NCBI GenBank assembly: GCA_964469055.1
Contig: CAYXXN010000093.1
Location: forward strand, 1 to 11,685
Direction of reading: 5' to 3'
Origin: CAYXXN01 sp964469055
GTDB lineage: Bacteria > Acidobacteriota > Thermoanaerobaculia > Multivoradales > JAHEKO01
Length of the DNA: 11,685 nt
In this document: positions 1-7,046 of the stretch, piece after piece
Numbering within the stretch: the first letter of the stretch is position 1
Layout of the letters: every line of letters starts with the position of its first letter
Notes under the pieces: generated by a model
Databases searched by the model: none
The model's input: the letters and a program-made list of their open reading frames with translations, nothing else
Told to the model about the DNA's origin: nothing
Program-made: the position numbers and the translations under genes

Positions 1-738
1 CCGATGGCGACCTTCGCGCCCCCGGCGCTCGGCCGCACGGCCTTCCTCGTGAACCTCGAGGCCTCCCTTTGGGGCGATCTGCTGAAGGCTCCTGCGGGCT
101 TGGTGGCTACGGGCGTGGCGTTCGCCCTGCTTTGGCTGTTTTTTCTGGGTGGGGCTTTGGAGCACTTCACCTCGGGCGGCGGCCTGAGGCCGGCGACTTT
201 CCTCGCCGCCGCCGGCCGCAACTTCGGCCGCTTGGCGCGGCTCGGCGTACTGTCGGCGGCGGCCCACGGTGTCGTTTGGCTGGGTGGGCGACAGCTTTTC
301 CCCTGGCTGGAGACGGCGATGGCGGAAGTCACCAAAGAGCGGATCGCGCTCGCCGTCTACCTATTGGCGGCCGCCTTCCTAGGGGTAGTTCTTGTCCTAC
401 TCGAGCTGTTGTTCGCCTTCGCCAAGATCACCGCCGTCGCCGACGCCGAGCGCCGCGCCTGGCCAGCGGTCCAGCGGGCCGCGGCCTTCCTGCGCCGCCG
501 CTGGCGCCCAACCCTCGCGCTCTACGCGCTCTGCGGAGCGCTCGGCATGGCCGTGCTCGCCCTCCACTACGCGCTCGATCCGGGGGTGGCGCAGGGGGGA
601 ATCTGGAGTGTCGCCACCTTCCTGCTCTTCGCGCAGACCTTTCTGCTCGCTCGCCTGGCCCTGCGCTTGACCACCTTGGCTGCCCAGGCCGACCTTTACG
701 TGAATCTGTCTCGAGCCCAAGGCCCGCGGCGGGCGTAA
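1..738 (+). CDS. Multi-pass membrane protein, 5'-truncated by window edge
   Basis: The frame is open at the left edge. The first ATG is at base 4, with no room for a ribosome site to be seen, so this is probably the C-terminal 244 residues or so of a longer protein. Counting from that ATG, hydrophobic stretches lie near residues 30-52, 78-96, 113-141, 168-190 and 200-222, consistent with about five membrane spans. They are separated by Arg-rich loops (for example RRAWPAVQRA and FLRRRWRP) that should face the cytoplasm. No catalytic motif is visible. The arrangement resembles bacterial integral membrane proteins of unknown function with a DUF4013 or GDPD-membrane-domain type of layout, but I do not recognise a specific family. 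It ends at TAA 736-738. The 145 bases to the next gene contain no convincing terminator or promoter. Confidence 0.7.
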   Translation, partial: PMATFAPPALGRTAFLVNLEASLWGDLLKAPAGLVATGVAFALLWLFFLGGALEHFTSGGGLRPATFLAAAGRNFGRLARLGVLSAAAHGVVWLGGRQLFPWLETAMAEVTKERIALAVYLLAAAFLGVVLVLLELLFAFAKITAVADAERRAWPAVQRAAAFLRRRWRPTLALYALCGALGMAVLALHYALDPGVAQGGIWSVATFLLFAQTFLLARLALRLTTLAAQADLYVNLSRAQGPRRA

Positions 739-883
739 CCTCACGGCAGGAAGCAGGTAGAGGGCCGGACGTGCCCTTGCTCCGGGGGCTCGAACTCGCT
801 AGGGTTCGAAGGTCTTCCTCGAGAGGGGTGCGAGCATTCCGCCCGCGCCGAGGATCGGGAACAGAACGACAAGGAGCTGCCGG

Positions 884-2628
884 ATGCGCGACCTGAGAAT
901 CTCTCTGTTGATGGTTCTTGCTGTTCTGGTGTTGGCTTCGACAGCGTTGCTGCTGCCCGCTCCGAGCCGCGCGGAGGTGACTGCGGAGGACTGCGCCCTG
1001 CTGGACGATCCCGCGAAGCGGGGCCTCATGGACGGTCTGCTCTTCGTTCTCGCCAAGGCGTGCAACCGTCCCGACGTCATCGGCAATCCCGACGTCGTGC
1101 TCGGCCACGTGCGGCCCGGCGAGGGTTCGACGATCCCCGACGTGCTGGTCAACGACCCGGTGCCCGACGGCGCCGGCAGCTCGACGACGCAGAGTGAGAC
1201 CTCGCTCACCGTCAACGAGACGACGGGCACGATGTGCTCCGGCTGGAACGACTCGGCCGAGTTTTTCGTCCACGGCAACGGCTTCACCGGCTTCGGCCGC
1301 TCGACGGATGGTGGCCAGACGTGGGATGACCGTGGCGGGGTGGATGCTGTCGGAGGGAACGACGCCGGCGATCCCAGCGTCATCTGGCGCAAAGTCGACG
1401 GCAACTTCTATTTCGCCACCCTCAACTTCGGCGGCGGCCTCTCGGTCTGGAAGTCGACCGACGACTGCCAGACCTTCAGCTTCCTGAGCGTCCCGGCCTC
1501 CGGCAGCGACGACAAGGAACTGCTGGCGGTGGACAACAATCCGGCGAGCCCCTTCTACGGACGGATCTACATCGTCTGGACCGACTTCGGGGCCGGCGGC
1601 CCCATCGCATCCAAGTTCTCCACCGACGGTGGAGCGTCTTGGTCTTCGCAGGTCACCGTCGGGTCCGGGATCGTGCAGGGCGCCTGGCCGACGGTGGCCC
1701 TGAACGGCGACGTCTACGTCGCTTGGCTGCGCTACGAGTCGTTCCCTTCGGGCGACATCGACATCCGGGTCGCCAGGTCCACCAACGGCGGCGTGAGCTT
1801 CACGGAGGGGGCCACCGTCCTGCTGAGCGCCACCAGTCCCCGCGACAGCGCCTCGAGCGGCGCCTGCGGCAGGCCCGCCCTCAACGGCATGATCCGCTAT
1901 CTGGCCTCGCCGCAGATCGCCGTCACCTCGGACGGCGTGGTCCACGTCGTCTACACCTACGATCCGGACGGCTTCAACGTGGGCGACGTGGTCAACGTGT
2001 ATTACCGTCGCTCGACAGACAACGGCACGAACTGGAGCACCGAGGCGCAGCTCAACGAGGTCTCGACCAACGACCAGTACTTCCCGACCATCTTCGCAAA
2101 GGGCACCGACCTGATCGCGTCCTGGTACGACCGCCAGTACGACGCGGCCGAGGGAGGTGGCAACCTGCTGCAGGACTACCAGCGCCGGATCTCGAACGAC
2201 GCCGGCCTGAACTGGCAGACGAGCGAGCGGGTCACCGATGTCTCGAGCCCTATCCGCCTCGATCCAGGGACGGCCGGCTGTTACCACGGCGACTACGACC
2301 AGTCGCTGATCACGGCCGGCGGCGCCCAGCATGTGCAATGGGCCGACGACCGCAACCTCTGCTGCGTTCCGGAGCGCAACGATCCGGACGTGTGGACCGA
2401 GTCGGGCAACGGCATCTTCGCCGACGGCTTCGAGGGTGGCGACANNNNNNNNNNNNNNNNNNNNNNNNNNNNNNNNNNNNNNNNNNNNNNNNNNNNNNNN
2501 NNNNNNNNNNNNNNNNNNNNNNNNNNNNNNNNNNNNNNNNNNNNGTGTGGACCGAGTCGGGCAACGGCATCTTCGCCGACGGCTTCGAGGGTGGCGACAC
2601 GGGCGCCTGGGACCAGACGGTGCCTTGA
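884..2628 (+). CDS. Secreted sialidase-like (BNR/Asp-box) beta-propeller protein, split by a scaffold gap
   Basis: ATG 884 is preceded by AAGGAG at 871-876, 7 bases upstream. The first 30 or so residues are a Sec signal peptide (Arg-containing start, hydrophobic LLMVLAVLVLAS core, Ala-rich cleavage region), so the product is exported. Six Asp-box motifs begin near residues 140 (STDGGQTW), 191, 246 (STDGGASW), 299, 377 (STDNGTNW) and 437 (SNDAGLNW), the signature of a six-bladed sialidase-type propeller. I do not see the RIP motif expected of a true catalytic sialidase, so enzymatic activity is doubtful; a binding or other glycan or peptide role is equally possible. The 100-N gap at 2445-2544 breaks the frame. 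Merging the identical 55-base ends gives a continuous 529-residue protein ending in IFADGFEGGDTGAW plus DQTVP and TGA at 2626-2628. Reading straight through the N run yields an artefactual C-terminus ending at 2674. Confidence 0.82.
2390..2599 (+). repeat. 55-bp exact direct repeat flanking the N gap (assembly overlap)
   Basis: Bases 2390-2444 and 2545-2599 are identical over all 55 positions. The first copy runs exactly to the last base before the N run and the second begins at the first base after it. Such terminal identity is what two contig ends sharing one k-mer overlap look like. The length 55 matches a k-mer size commonly used by short-read de Bruijn assemblers. A genuine tandem repeat inside the gene is possible but less likely, because collapsing the two copies restores the reading frame and a sensible C-terminus. 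Confidence 0.9.
2445..2544. other. Scaffold gap, exactly 100 N
   Basis: A run of exactly 100 N is the conventional placeholder for a gap of unknown length. It lies inside the 3' end of the sialidase-like gene. Because the flanking 55 bases are identical, the real distance is probably negative (an overlap) and no sequence may be missing. Confidence 0.97.
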
Positions 2629-2644
2629 GGGCGCAGGGCCGGCC

Positions 2645-5182
2645 TCACTCGAGCCGCCCGGCGAGTCGCTCTAGGGCCCCCGGCAGGTCCGGGACGAGCG
2701 TCAGCACCGGGAGGAGCGGATCCTCGGCGAGCCGGCGCAGGCGCTTGGGCATCGTCTCGATGGTGAAGCGGCGCGGATCGAGTCGGGCGCTCACCTCTCG
2801 CCAGGCGAGCGGCGCCGAGACCGGTGCCCCCGGCCGCGGGCGGACGCTGTAGGGAGCCACCAGCAACTTGCCGTAGCCGTTCTGTAGGGCGTCGACGTAG
2901 ACCTTGCCGCGGCGTTGCGAGGGGGCGCGGGCGACGCTCGCCACCTCCGGGTGCTGGCGGGCGACCCAGCGGGCGAACAGGGAGGCGAGCTGGCGGGCGT
3001 GCTCGTGCGTGCACTGGCCGGCCAGCGGGATGAGCAGGTGGAGGCCGCTCGCGCCGCTCGTCTTGACGAAGCACGGTAGCTCCACCTCCAGGGCGAGCTC
3101 GTAGAGAGAGCGGGCGACGCGGATCACGTCCCGGAACTCGGCGTCCTTGGCGTCGAGGTCGAGGATCGCCCAGTCCGGGGCTTGGATCGAGGGTACGCGG
3201 CTCGCCCAGACGTGCAGGGGGATGGCCGCCGAGTTGGCGAGATAGACGAGCATCTCCTCGTCGTCGCAGACGAAGTAGCGCGTCTCCTTGTCCGTCTCCT
3301 CCGACCACACGGCCTCGGTGCGCACCCAGTCGGGGGCGAAGTCCGGGGCGTTCTTCTGGAAGAACGACTTGCCGTCGATGCCGTCGGGGTAGCGGTCGAG
3401 AACGAGGGGCCGGTCCTTCAGGTACGGCAGGAGCCATGGGCTGACGGTGCGGTAGTAGTGGATGAGGTCGCTCTTGGTGTAGCCCTCGGCGGGCCAGAGA
3501 ACCTTGGCGGGGCGAGTGATGCGCGTCATGGGCCGCTCGGGGGGTGACCCGCCGTCCGGCAACGGCGCGCCTTCCTCGACGGCCGGCGGCTCGCCGGGCA
3601 GCAGACAGTCCTCGGGACGCCGGTCCTCGCGCAGGCGCAGGAACACCGGGTGCCGCAGCTGGCCATCCGGCGTGAGCTCGGTGTAGCGCACTTCGACGAC
3701 GAGCTGCGGATCCACCCAGACGTGCTCCTTGCCGCGCGGCAGGCCGTCGTCGAACGGCGGATCCGGGCGGCGGAAGGCGTCGAGTCGCGCGCGCAGCTCC
3801 TCCAACTGCCGGTCGGTGAAGCCGGACCCGACGCGCCCCACGTAGGCCAGGCGGCCGCCGGCGAAGGCTCCGAGGTGGAGCCCGCCGAAGCCGGCGCGCG
3901 AGCCCTGCGGCCGGGTGTAGCCGAGGACGGCGAACTCGCCCGTCAGGTCGGCGCGCACCTTGATCCAGTCGGCGGAGCGGCCGGCGCGATAAGGGCGGTC
4001 GCGCCGCTTGCCGACGACGCCCTCGAGGCCGTGCCTGCGGACCTCCGCGTAGAGGTCCTCACCGCGTTCCTCGACGTGGTCGGCGAAGCGCAGCGATCCG
4101 GCCTCGGGTAGCACACGGCGCAGCAGCCGCTTGCGCTCATCGAGCGGCAGCGGTCGCAGGTCGAAGCCCTCGCAGGCAAGGAGGTCGAAGACGTAGAGCG
4201 TCGCCGGTGTGCGCGCCGCCGCGCGCTCGATGTCGAGGTGCCGTGAGAGCCTGGCCCGCTGCTGCAGGAGGGCGAAGCTCGGGCGCGCCCCCTCGTCGAG
4301 CACCACGACCTCGCCGTCGAGGAGGAGACGCGCGTAGGGAAGGGAGCGAAGGGCGAGCACCAACTCGGGATAGACCGCGGTCGCGTCGAGACCGCTGCGA
4401 TAGCGCAGCGTGGCGCGCGGGTGTCGCTCGCCGGGCGCCGCCGGCTCCTTGGCGGCCAGCAGCCGGTAGCCGTCGTACTTGAGCTCGAAGAGCCACTGCT
4501 TGCCGGAGAAGGGCTCGCTCCGCAACTGGGCGAGCATCGGCTCGACGCCGGCGGGATCGACCGCCCGCCGGGGCGCACCCAGTCGAGCGAGCTCCGCCGC
4601 GAGCTCGGCGGCTCGATCCTGCCCCTCCTCGACCTCCTCGACGGTGAGGCCCGAGAGCACCGACCCGGCGGGCAGCTGGGCGGCGTCCTCCCCGGTGGCC
4701 GCCGCGTCGGGCTTCTTGATCAGCAGCCACTCCTTGGGGTCGCGCTTGGTGCGCACCAGGGTCCAGAGGCCGCGCAGCTTGTGACCCTTGAGCTCGAAGA
4801 GGAGCTTCCCGTCCTCGAGCGCCTCTTCCGGTGGCAGGTGGTGCACCGTCGGCCCCCGGTCCCAGACGATCACTCCGCCGGCGCCGTAGTTGCCCGGGGG
4901 GATGACGCCCTCGAAGTCGCCGTACTCGAGCGGATGGTCTTCGGTGGCCACCGCCAGGCGCTTCTCCTGGGGATCGAGCGAGGGCCCCTTGGGCACCGCC
5001 CAAGAGCGCAGCACCCCGCCGATCTCCAGCCGCAGGTCGAAGTGCAGCCGGCGGGCCGAGTGCTTCTGCACGACGAAGAGGCCCGGCCGGGCGGTCTCCT
5101 CGCCGCCGAAGGGCTCGGGTGTCGCGCCGGCGGCCCGCTTCCGACGGTAGGCCTCGAGTTTGCCCGCGGCGCCCTTCGGCAT
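2645..5182 (-). CDS. ligD: Multifunctional NHEJ DNA ligase LigD (phosphoesterase-ligase-polymerase)
   Basis: ATP-dependent ligase D processes and seals double-strand breaks together with Ku. Numbering is from ATG 5182 (845 aa); a TTG three codons upstream at 5191 is an alternative start, and neither has a clear ribosome site. Domains in order: 3'-phosphoesterase (about 35-155) with H41, H47, D49, R51, H83 and Y87, matching the catalytic set known for Pseudomonas LigD; adenylating ligase plus OB fold (about 215-525) with nucleotidyl lysine K235 in ELKYDGYR, DGE at 289-291, EGVVGKR at 387-393 and WIKVR around K408; and an archaeo-eukaryotic primase-type polymerase (about 550-845) with metal-binding D675 and D677 in LDLD, H715 in TSGASGLH and D764 in YVDALQNG. 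The order phosphoesterase-ligase-polymerase is that of Pseudomonas, not Mycobacterium. Length is normal and nothing is broken. It converges on the sialidase-like gene (16 bases between stops) and diverges from ku. Confidence 0.97.
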   Translation of the reverse strand: MPKGAAGKLEAYRRKRAAGATPEPFGGEETARPGLFVVQKHSARRLHFDLRLEIGGVLRSWAVPKGPSLDPQEKRLAVATEDHPLEYGDFEGVIPPGNYGAGGVIVWDRGPTVHHLPPEEALEDGKLLFELKGHKLRGLWTLVRTKRDPKEWLLIKKPDAAATGEDAAQLPAGSVLSGLTVEEVEEGQDRAAELAAELARLGAPRRAVDPAGVEPMLAQLRSEPFSGKQWLFELKYDGYRLLAAKEPAAPGERHPRATLRYRSGLDATAVYPELVLALRSLPYARLLLDGEVVVLDEGARPSFALLQQRARLSRHLDIERAAARTPATLYVFDLLACEGFDLRPLPLDERKRLLRRVLPEAGSLRFADHVEERGEDLYAEVRRHGLEGVVGKRRDRPYRAGRSADWIKVRADLTGEFAVLGYTRPQGSRAGFGGLHLGAFAGGRLAYVGRVGSGFTDRQLEELRARLDAFRRPDPPFDDGLPRGKEHVWVDPQLVVEVRYTELTPDGQLRHPVFLRLREDRRPEDCLLPGEPPAVEEGAPLPDGGSPPERPMTRITRPAKVLWPAEGYTKSDLIHYYRTVSPWLLPYLKDRPLVLDRYPDGIDGKSFFQKNAPDFAPDWVRTEAVWSEETDKETRYFVCDDEEMLVYLANSAAIPLHVWASRVPSIQAPDWAILDLDAKDAEFRDVIRVARSLYELALEVELPCFVKTSGASGLHLLIPLAGQCTHEHARQLASLFARWVARQHPEVASVARAPSQRRGKVYVDALQNGYGKLLVAPYSVRPRPGAPVSAPLAWREVSARLDPRRFTIETMPKRLRRLAEDPLLPVLTLVPDLPGALERLAGRLE

Positions 5183-5250
5183 GCTCGGCAATCGTAGCCC
5201 GTGCCGGAAAGTGCTTTGTCCATCGACACTTGTGCTAAGATCTACCCACT
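5183..5250. promoter_or_regulatory. Divergent ligD-ku intergenic region with a candidate extended -10 for ku
   Basis: The 68 bases between the ligD ATG and the ku ATG are locally richer in A+T than the genes. On the plus strand TGCTAAGAT at 5233-5241 fits an extended -10 element (TG, one base, then TAAGAT, 4 of 6 to TATAAT). TTGTCC at 5216-5221 resembles a -35 but the 14-base spacing is too short. If this -10 is real, transcription would begin a few bases before ATG 5251, giving a nearly leaderless ku mRNA; indeed no ribosome site is visible there. On the minus strand only a weak TACGAT (5191-5196) with a badly spaced TGGACA is seen. No clear operator palindrome was found. Confidence 0.35.
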
Positions 5251-6123
5251 ATGGCCGCGCGCGCGATGGCAACCGGGACGATCTCCTTCGGGCTGGTCGC
5301 GATCCCCGTACGGATCTACTCGACCGGCGACAGCGAAACCCAGGTGCGCTTCAACATGGTGCACAAGACCTGCGGCTCGCGGGTCCAGTACCGCTACTAC
5401 TGCCCCACCGACGACGCCTTCGTCGAGCGCGACCAGTTGGCGAAGGGCTACGAGTTCGCCGACGGCCAGTTCGTGCTCTTCACGGACGAGGAGCTGAAGG
5501 TCCTGCAGCCCGAGCCCACCAACGCGGTCGAGATCGCCGAGTTCGTGCCCCTCGCCGAGGTCGACCCGATCTACTTCGAGAAGTCCTACTACCTGGGGCC
5601 GGGCAAGGGCGGCGACAAGCCCTACAAACTCCTGGCGCGCACCATGCGCGACACCGGTCGCGCCGCCCTCGCCCGCTACGCGGCGCGCGGCAAGGACTAC
5701 CTCGTGCTGCTGCGGCCCTTCGCCGAGGGCCTGATCATGCAGCAGCTGCGCTACGCCGACGAGATCCGCTCCTTCGCGGAGGTGCCGCTCGGCGAGGCCA
5801 GCGTCAAGCCCGCCGAGCTGGCCCTCGCCAAACAGCTCGTGGAGCAATCGAGCAGCGAGAAGTTCGCGCCCACCGCCTACGAGGACAAGGTGCGCCAGCA
5901 GGTCCTCGAGCTCATCGAGCGCAAGGTGCAGGGCGAGGAGATCGTGGCCACGCCCGAGGAATCTCCCAAGGCGCAGGTGATCGACTTGATGGCGGCGCTC
6001 AAGGCAAGCCTCGGTCAGGCTGGCGCCCGCGGTGGGCGCGTGGAGGCCGAGCGCAAGCCGCCACGGCGCGCCGCCGCCAAGGCGCCGGCCAAGAAGGCGG
6101 TCGCCCGACGAGCCCGCAAGTAG
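5251..6123 (+). CDS. ku: Ku, NHEJ DNA end-binding protein
   Basis: Bacterial Ku forms a homodimeric ring that threads onto broken DNA ends and recruits and stimulates LigD. The 290-residue product has the characteristic N-terminus (TGTISFGLVAIPVRIYS; family members typically read like WKGAISFGLVNIPVKLYS), the conserved core with KGYEFADGQFVLFTDEEL and later KSYYLGPGKGGDKPY and LLRPFAEGLIMQQLRYADEI split over residues 110-180, and a Lys/Arg/Ala-rich C-terminal tail from about residue 262 (AAAKAPAKKAVARRARK). Such basic tails in bacterial Ku are known to aid DNA binding. ATG 5251 matches the family start; ATG 5266 is a less likely alternative. No Shine-Dalgarno sequence is seen. It ends at TAG 6121-6123, where the next frame begins at once. 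Length is typical and the gene appears intact. Confidence 0.96.
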   Translation: MAARAMATGTISFGLVAIPVRIYSTGDSETQVRFNMVHKTCGSRVQYRYYCPTDDAFVERDQLAKGYEFADGQFVLFTDEELKVLQPEPTNAVEIAEFVPLAEVDPIYFEKSYYLGPGKGGDKPYKLLARTMRDTGRAALARYAARGKDYLVLLRPFAEGLIMQQLRYADEIRSFAEVPLGEASVKPAELALAKQLVEQSSSEKFAPTAYEDKVRQQVLELIERKVQGEEIVATPEESPKAQVIDLMAALKASLGQAGARGGRVEAERKPPRRAAAKAPAKKAVARRARK

Positions 6124-6962
6124 CGCCGCGCGCCGCCACCTACTCGACGGCCGACCTCGCCCGCCTGCTGGGTGTCCGCCCGGCGGCCGTCCGTGCCTGG
6201 GCGGCCAGCGCCCTGGTGAGGCCGGCGCGCGACCGGCGGGGATGGCTGCGCTTCGCTTTCCCCGACCTCGTCGTGCTGCGCGCCGCCCGCGATCTCGCGG
6301 CCGCCGGCGTGCCGCCGCGTCGCGTGCGGGCCGCCCTGGCCGGGCTGCGCGACCGCCTTCCGGCGGGCCGTTCGCTGGCCAGCGTGCGCGTCACCGCCGA
6401 GGGCCAGCAGGTGGTCGTTCGCGAGAGCGGCGAAGCGTGGGAGCCTGAATCCGGCCAGGGTCGGCTGGACTTCGCCGTCGCCGAGCTCGCGGCTCAAGCC
6501 GCGCCCCTGGCCGAGCGCGCCGCCGCGCAGGCCCGCGCCGCGGCGGGCGAGCTCGACGCCGAGGACTGGTTCGCGCTCGCCCTCGATCTCGAGGTCACCG
6601 CGCCGGGCGAAGCGGCGGCGGCCTATGAGCGAGCGCTCGCCCTCGCCCCCGACCATCCCGAGGCCCATTTGAACCTCGGCCGCCTGCGCCACGAGCGAGG
6701 CGATCTTGCCGGCGCCGAGCGACATTACCGGGCGGCGCTCGCCAGCCGGCCCGACGACGCCACGGCCGCCTTCAACCTCGGTGTGGCGCTCCAGGACGCC
6801 GAACGCTGGCCGGAGGCGATCACCGCCTACCGCCGCACGATCGAGCTCGACGACCACTACGCCGACGCCTACTACAACCTCGCCGCCATCCACGAGCACC
6901 TGGGTGACAAGGGCGAGGCCATCCAGCAGCTCAAGAGCTACCGCGCCCTCACCCGCGGCTGA
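6123..6962 (+). CDS. MerR-type HTH plus TPR protein directly downstream of ku; start unresolved
   Basis: The N-terminal part, from about base 6141 (TYSTADLARLLGV, then AAVRAW, LVRPARDRRGWLRF and the DLVVLRAARDL helix), fits a MerR-family DNA-binding helix-turn-helix. A linker ending in WEPESGQGRLDF follows, then at least three tetratricopeptide repeats (AAAAYERALALAPDHPEAHL; AERHYRAALASRPDDATAAF; AITAYRRTIELDDHYADAYY) and a final helix, ending at TGA 6960-6962. The classical MerR effector domain is replaced by TPRs, suggesting protein-protein contacts. The frame is -1 relative to ku and contains no ATG, GTG or TTG between base 5700 and GTG 6216, which lies inside the HTH. The coordinate given is therefore only the first sense codon at the ku stop. 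A base error, non-canonical initiation or a frameshifted Ku fusion are all possible. Linkage suggests a regulator or accessory of NHEJ (inference). Confidence 0.75.
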   Translation, partial: APRAATYSTADLARLLGVRPAAVRAWAASALVRPARDRRGWLRFAFPDLVVLRAARDLAAAGVPPRRVRAALAGLRDRLPAGRSLASVRVTAEGQQVVVRESGEAWEPESGQGRLDFAVAELAAQAAPLAERAAAQARAAAGELDAEDWFALALDLEVTAPGEAAAAYERALALAPDHPEAHLNLGRLRHERGDLAGAERHYRAALASRPDDATAAFNLGVALQDAERWPEAITAYRRTIELDDHYADAYYNLAAIHEHLGDKGEAIQQLKSYRALTRG

Positions 6963-6973
6963 GGGCGGACGCA

Positions 6974-6991
6974 CTTCCTGGTCGCAGGAAG
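6974..6991. other. 7-bp inverted repeat (hairpin) between the TPR gene and the propeller gene
   Basis: CTTCCTG at 6974-6980 and CAGGAAG at 6985-6991 are perfect inverted copies with a 4-base loop, starting 11 bases after the MerR-TPR stop. No T run follows, so it is not a canonical intrinsic terminator. It could be a weak terminator, an RNA-stabilising hairpin, or an operator half-site pair. It is the only notable structure in the 84-base intergenic stretch. Confidence 0.35.
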
Positions 6992-7035
6992 GGCCCTGTG
7001 GTAGACAGTGCCGATCCTGCGGCGCCAACGCACAC

Positions 7036-7042
7036 AAGGGGG
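7036..7042 (+). promoter_or_regulatory. Ribosome binding site deciding the start of the propeller gene
   Basis: AAGGGGG is followed by 4 bases and ATG 7047. It supports ATG 7047 over the in-frame GTG at 7008, which would place 13 extra residues before an otherwise normal signal peptide. Confidence 0.6.
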
Positions 7043-7046
7043 TTCC

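Noticed and set aside
789..810. TCGAAC/GTTCGA inverted repeat, resembling a tRNA T-arm
   Set aside because: Only a 6-bp stem, and no acceptor, D or anticodon arms can be folded around it; no T run for a terminator.
428..2338. Long minus-strand open frame (636 codons) opposite the first two genes
   Set aside because: Val/Arg/Gly-rich composition typical of a shadow frame; the plus strand has a signal peptide and Asp boxes.
2629..2674. Extension of the sialidase-like ORF through the N run to 2674
   Set aside because: It depends on an arbitrary 100-base gap changing frame; the merged sequence stops at 2628, and the extension would overlap ligD.
6120..6123. Programmed -1 slippery site at the end of ku
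   Set aside because: No X-XXY-YYZ heptamer occurs in the last 40 codons of ku; AAG-AAG at the tail is not a good -1 site, so frameshifting is left only as a hypothesis.
7008..7046. GTG 7008 as start of the propeller gene
   Set aside because: No ribosome site precedes it and it adds an Arg/Gln-rich segment before a normal signal peptide; ATG 7047 has AAGGGGG in front.
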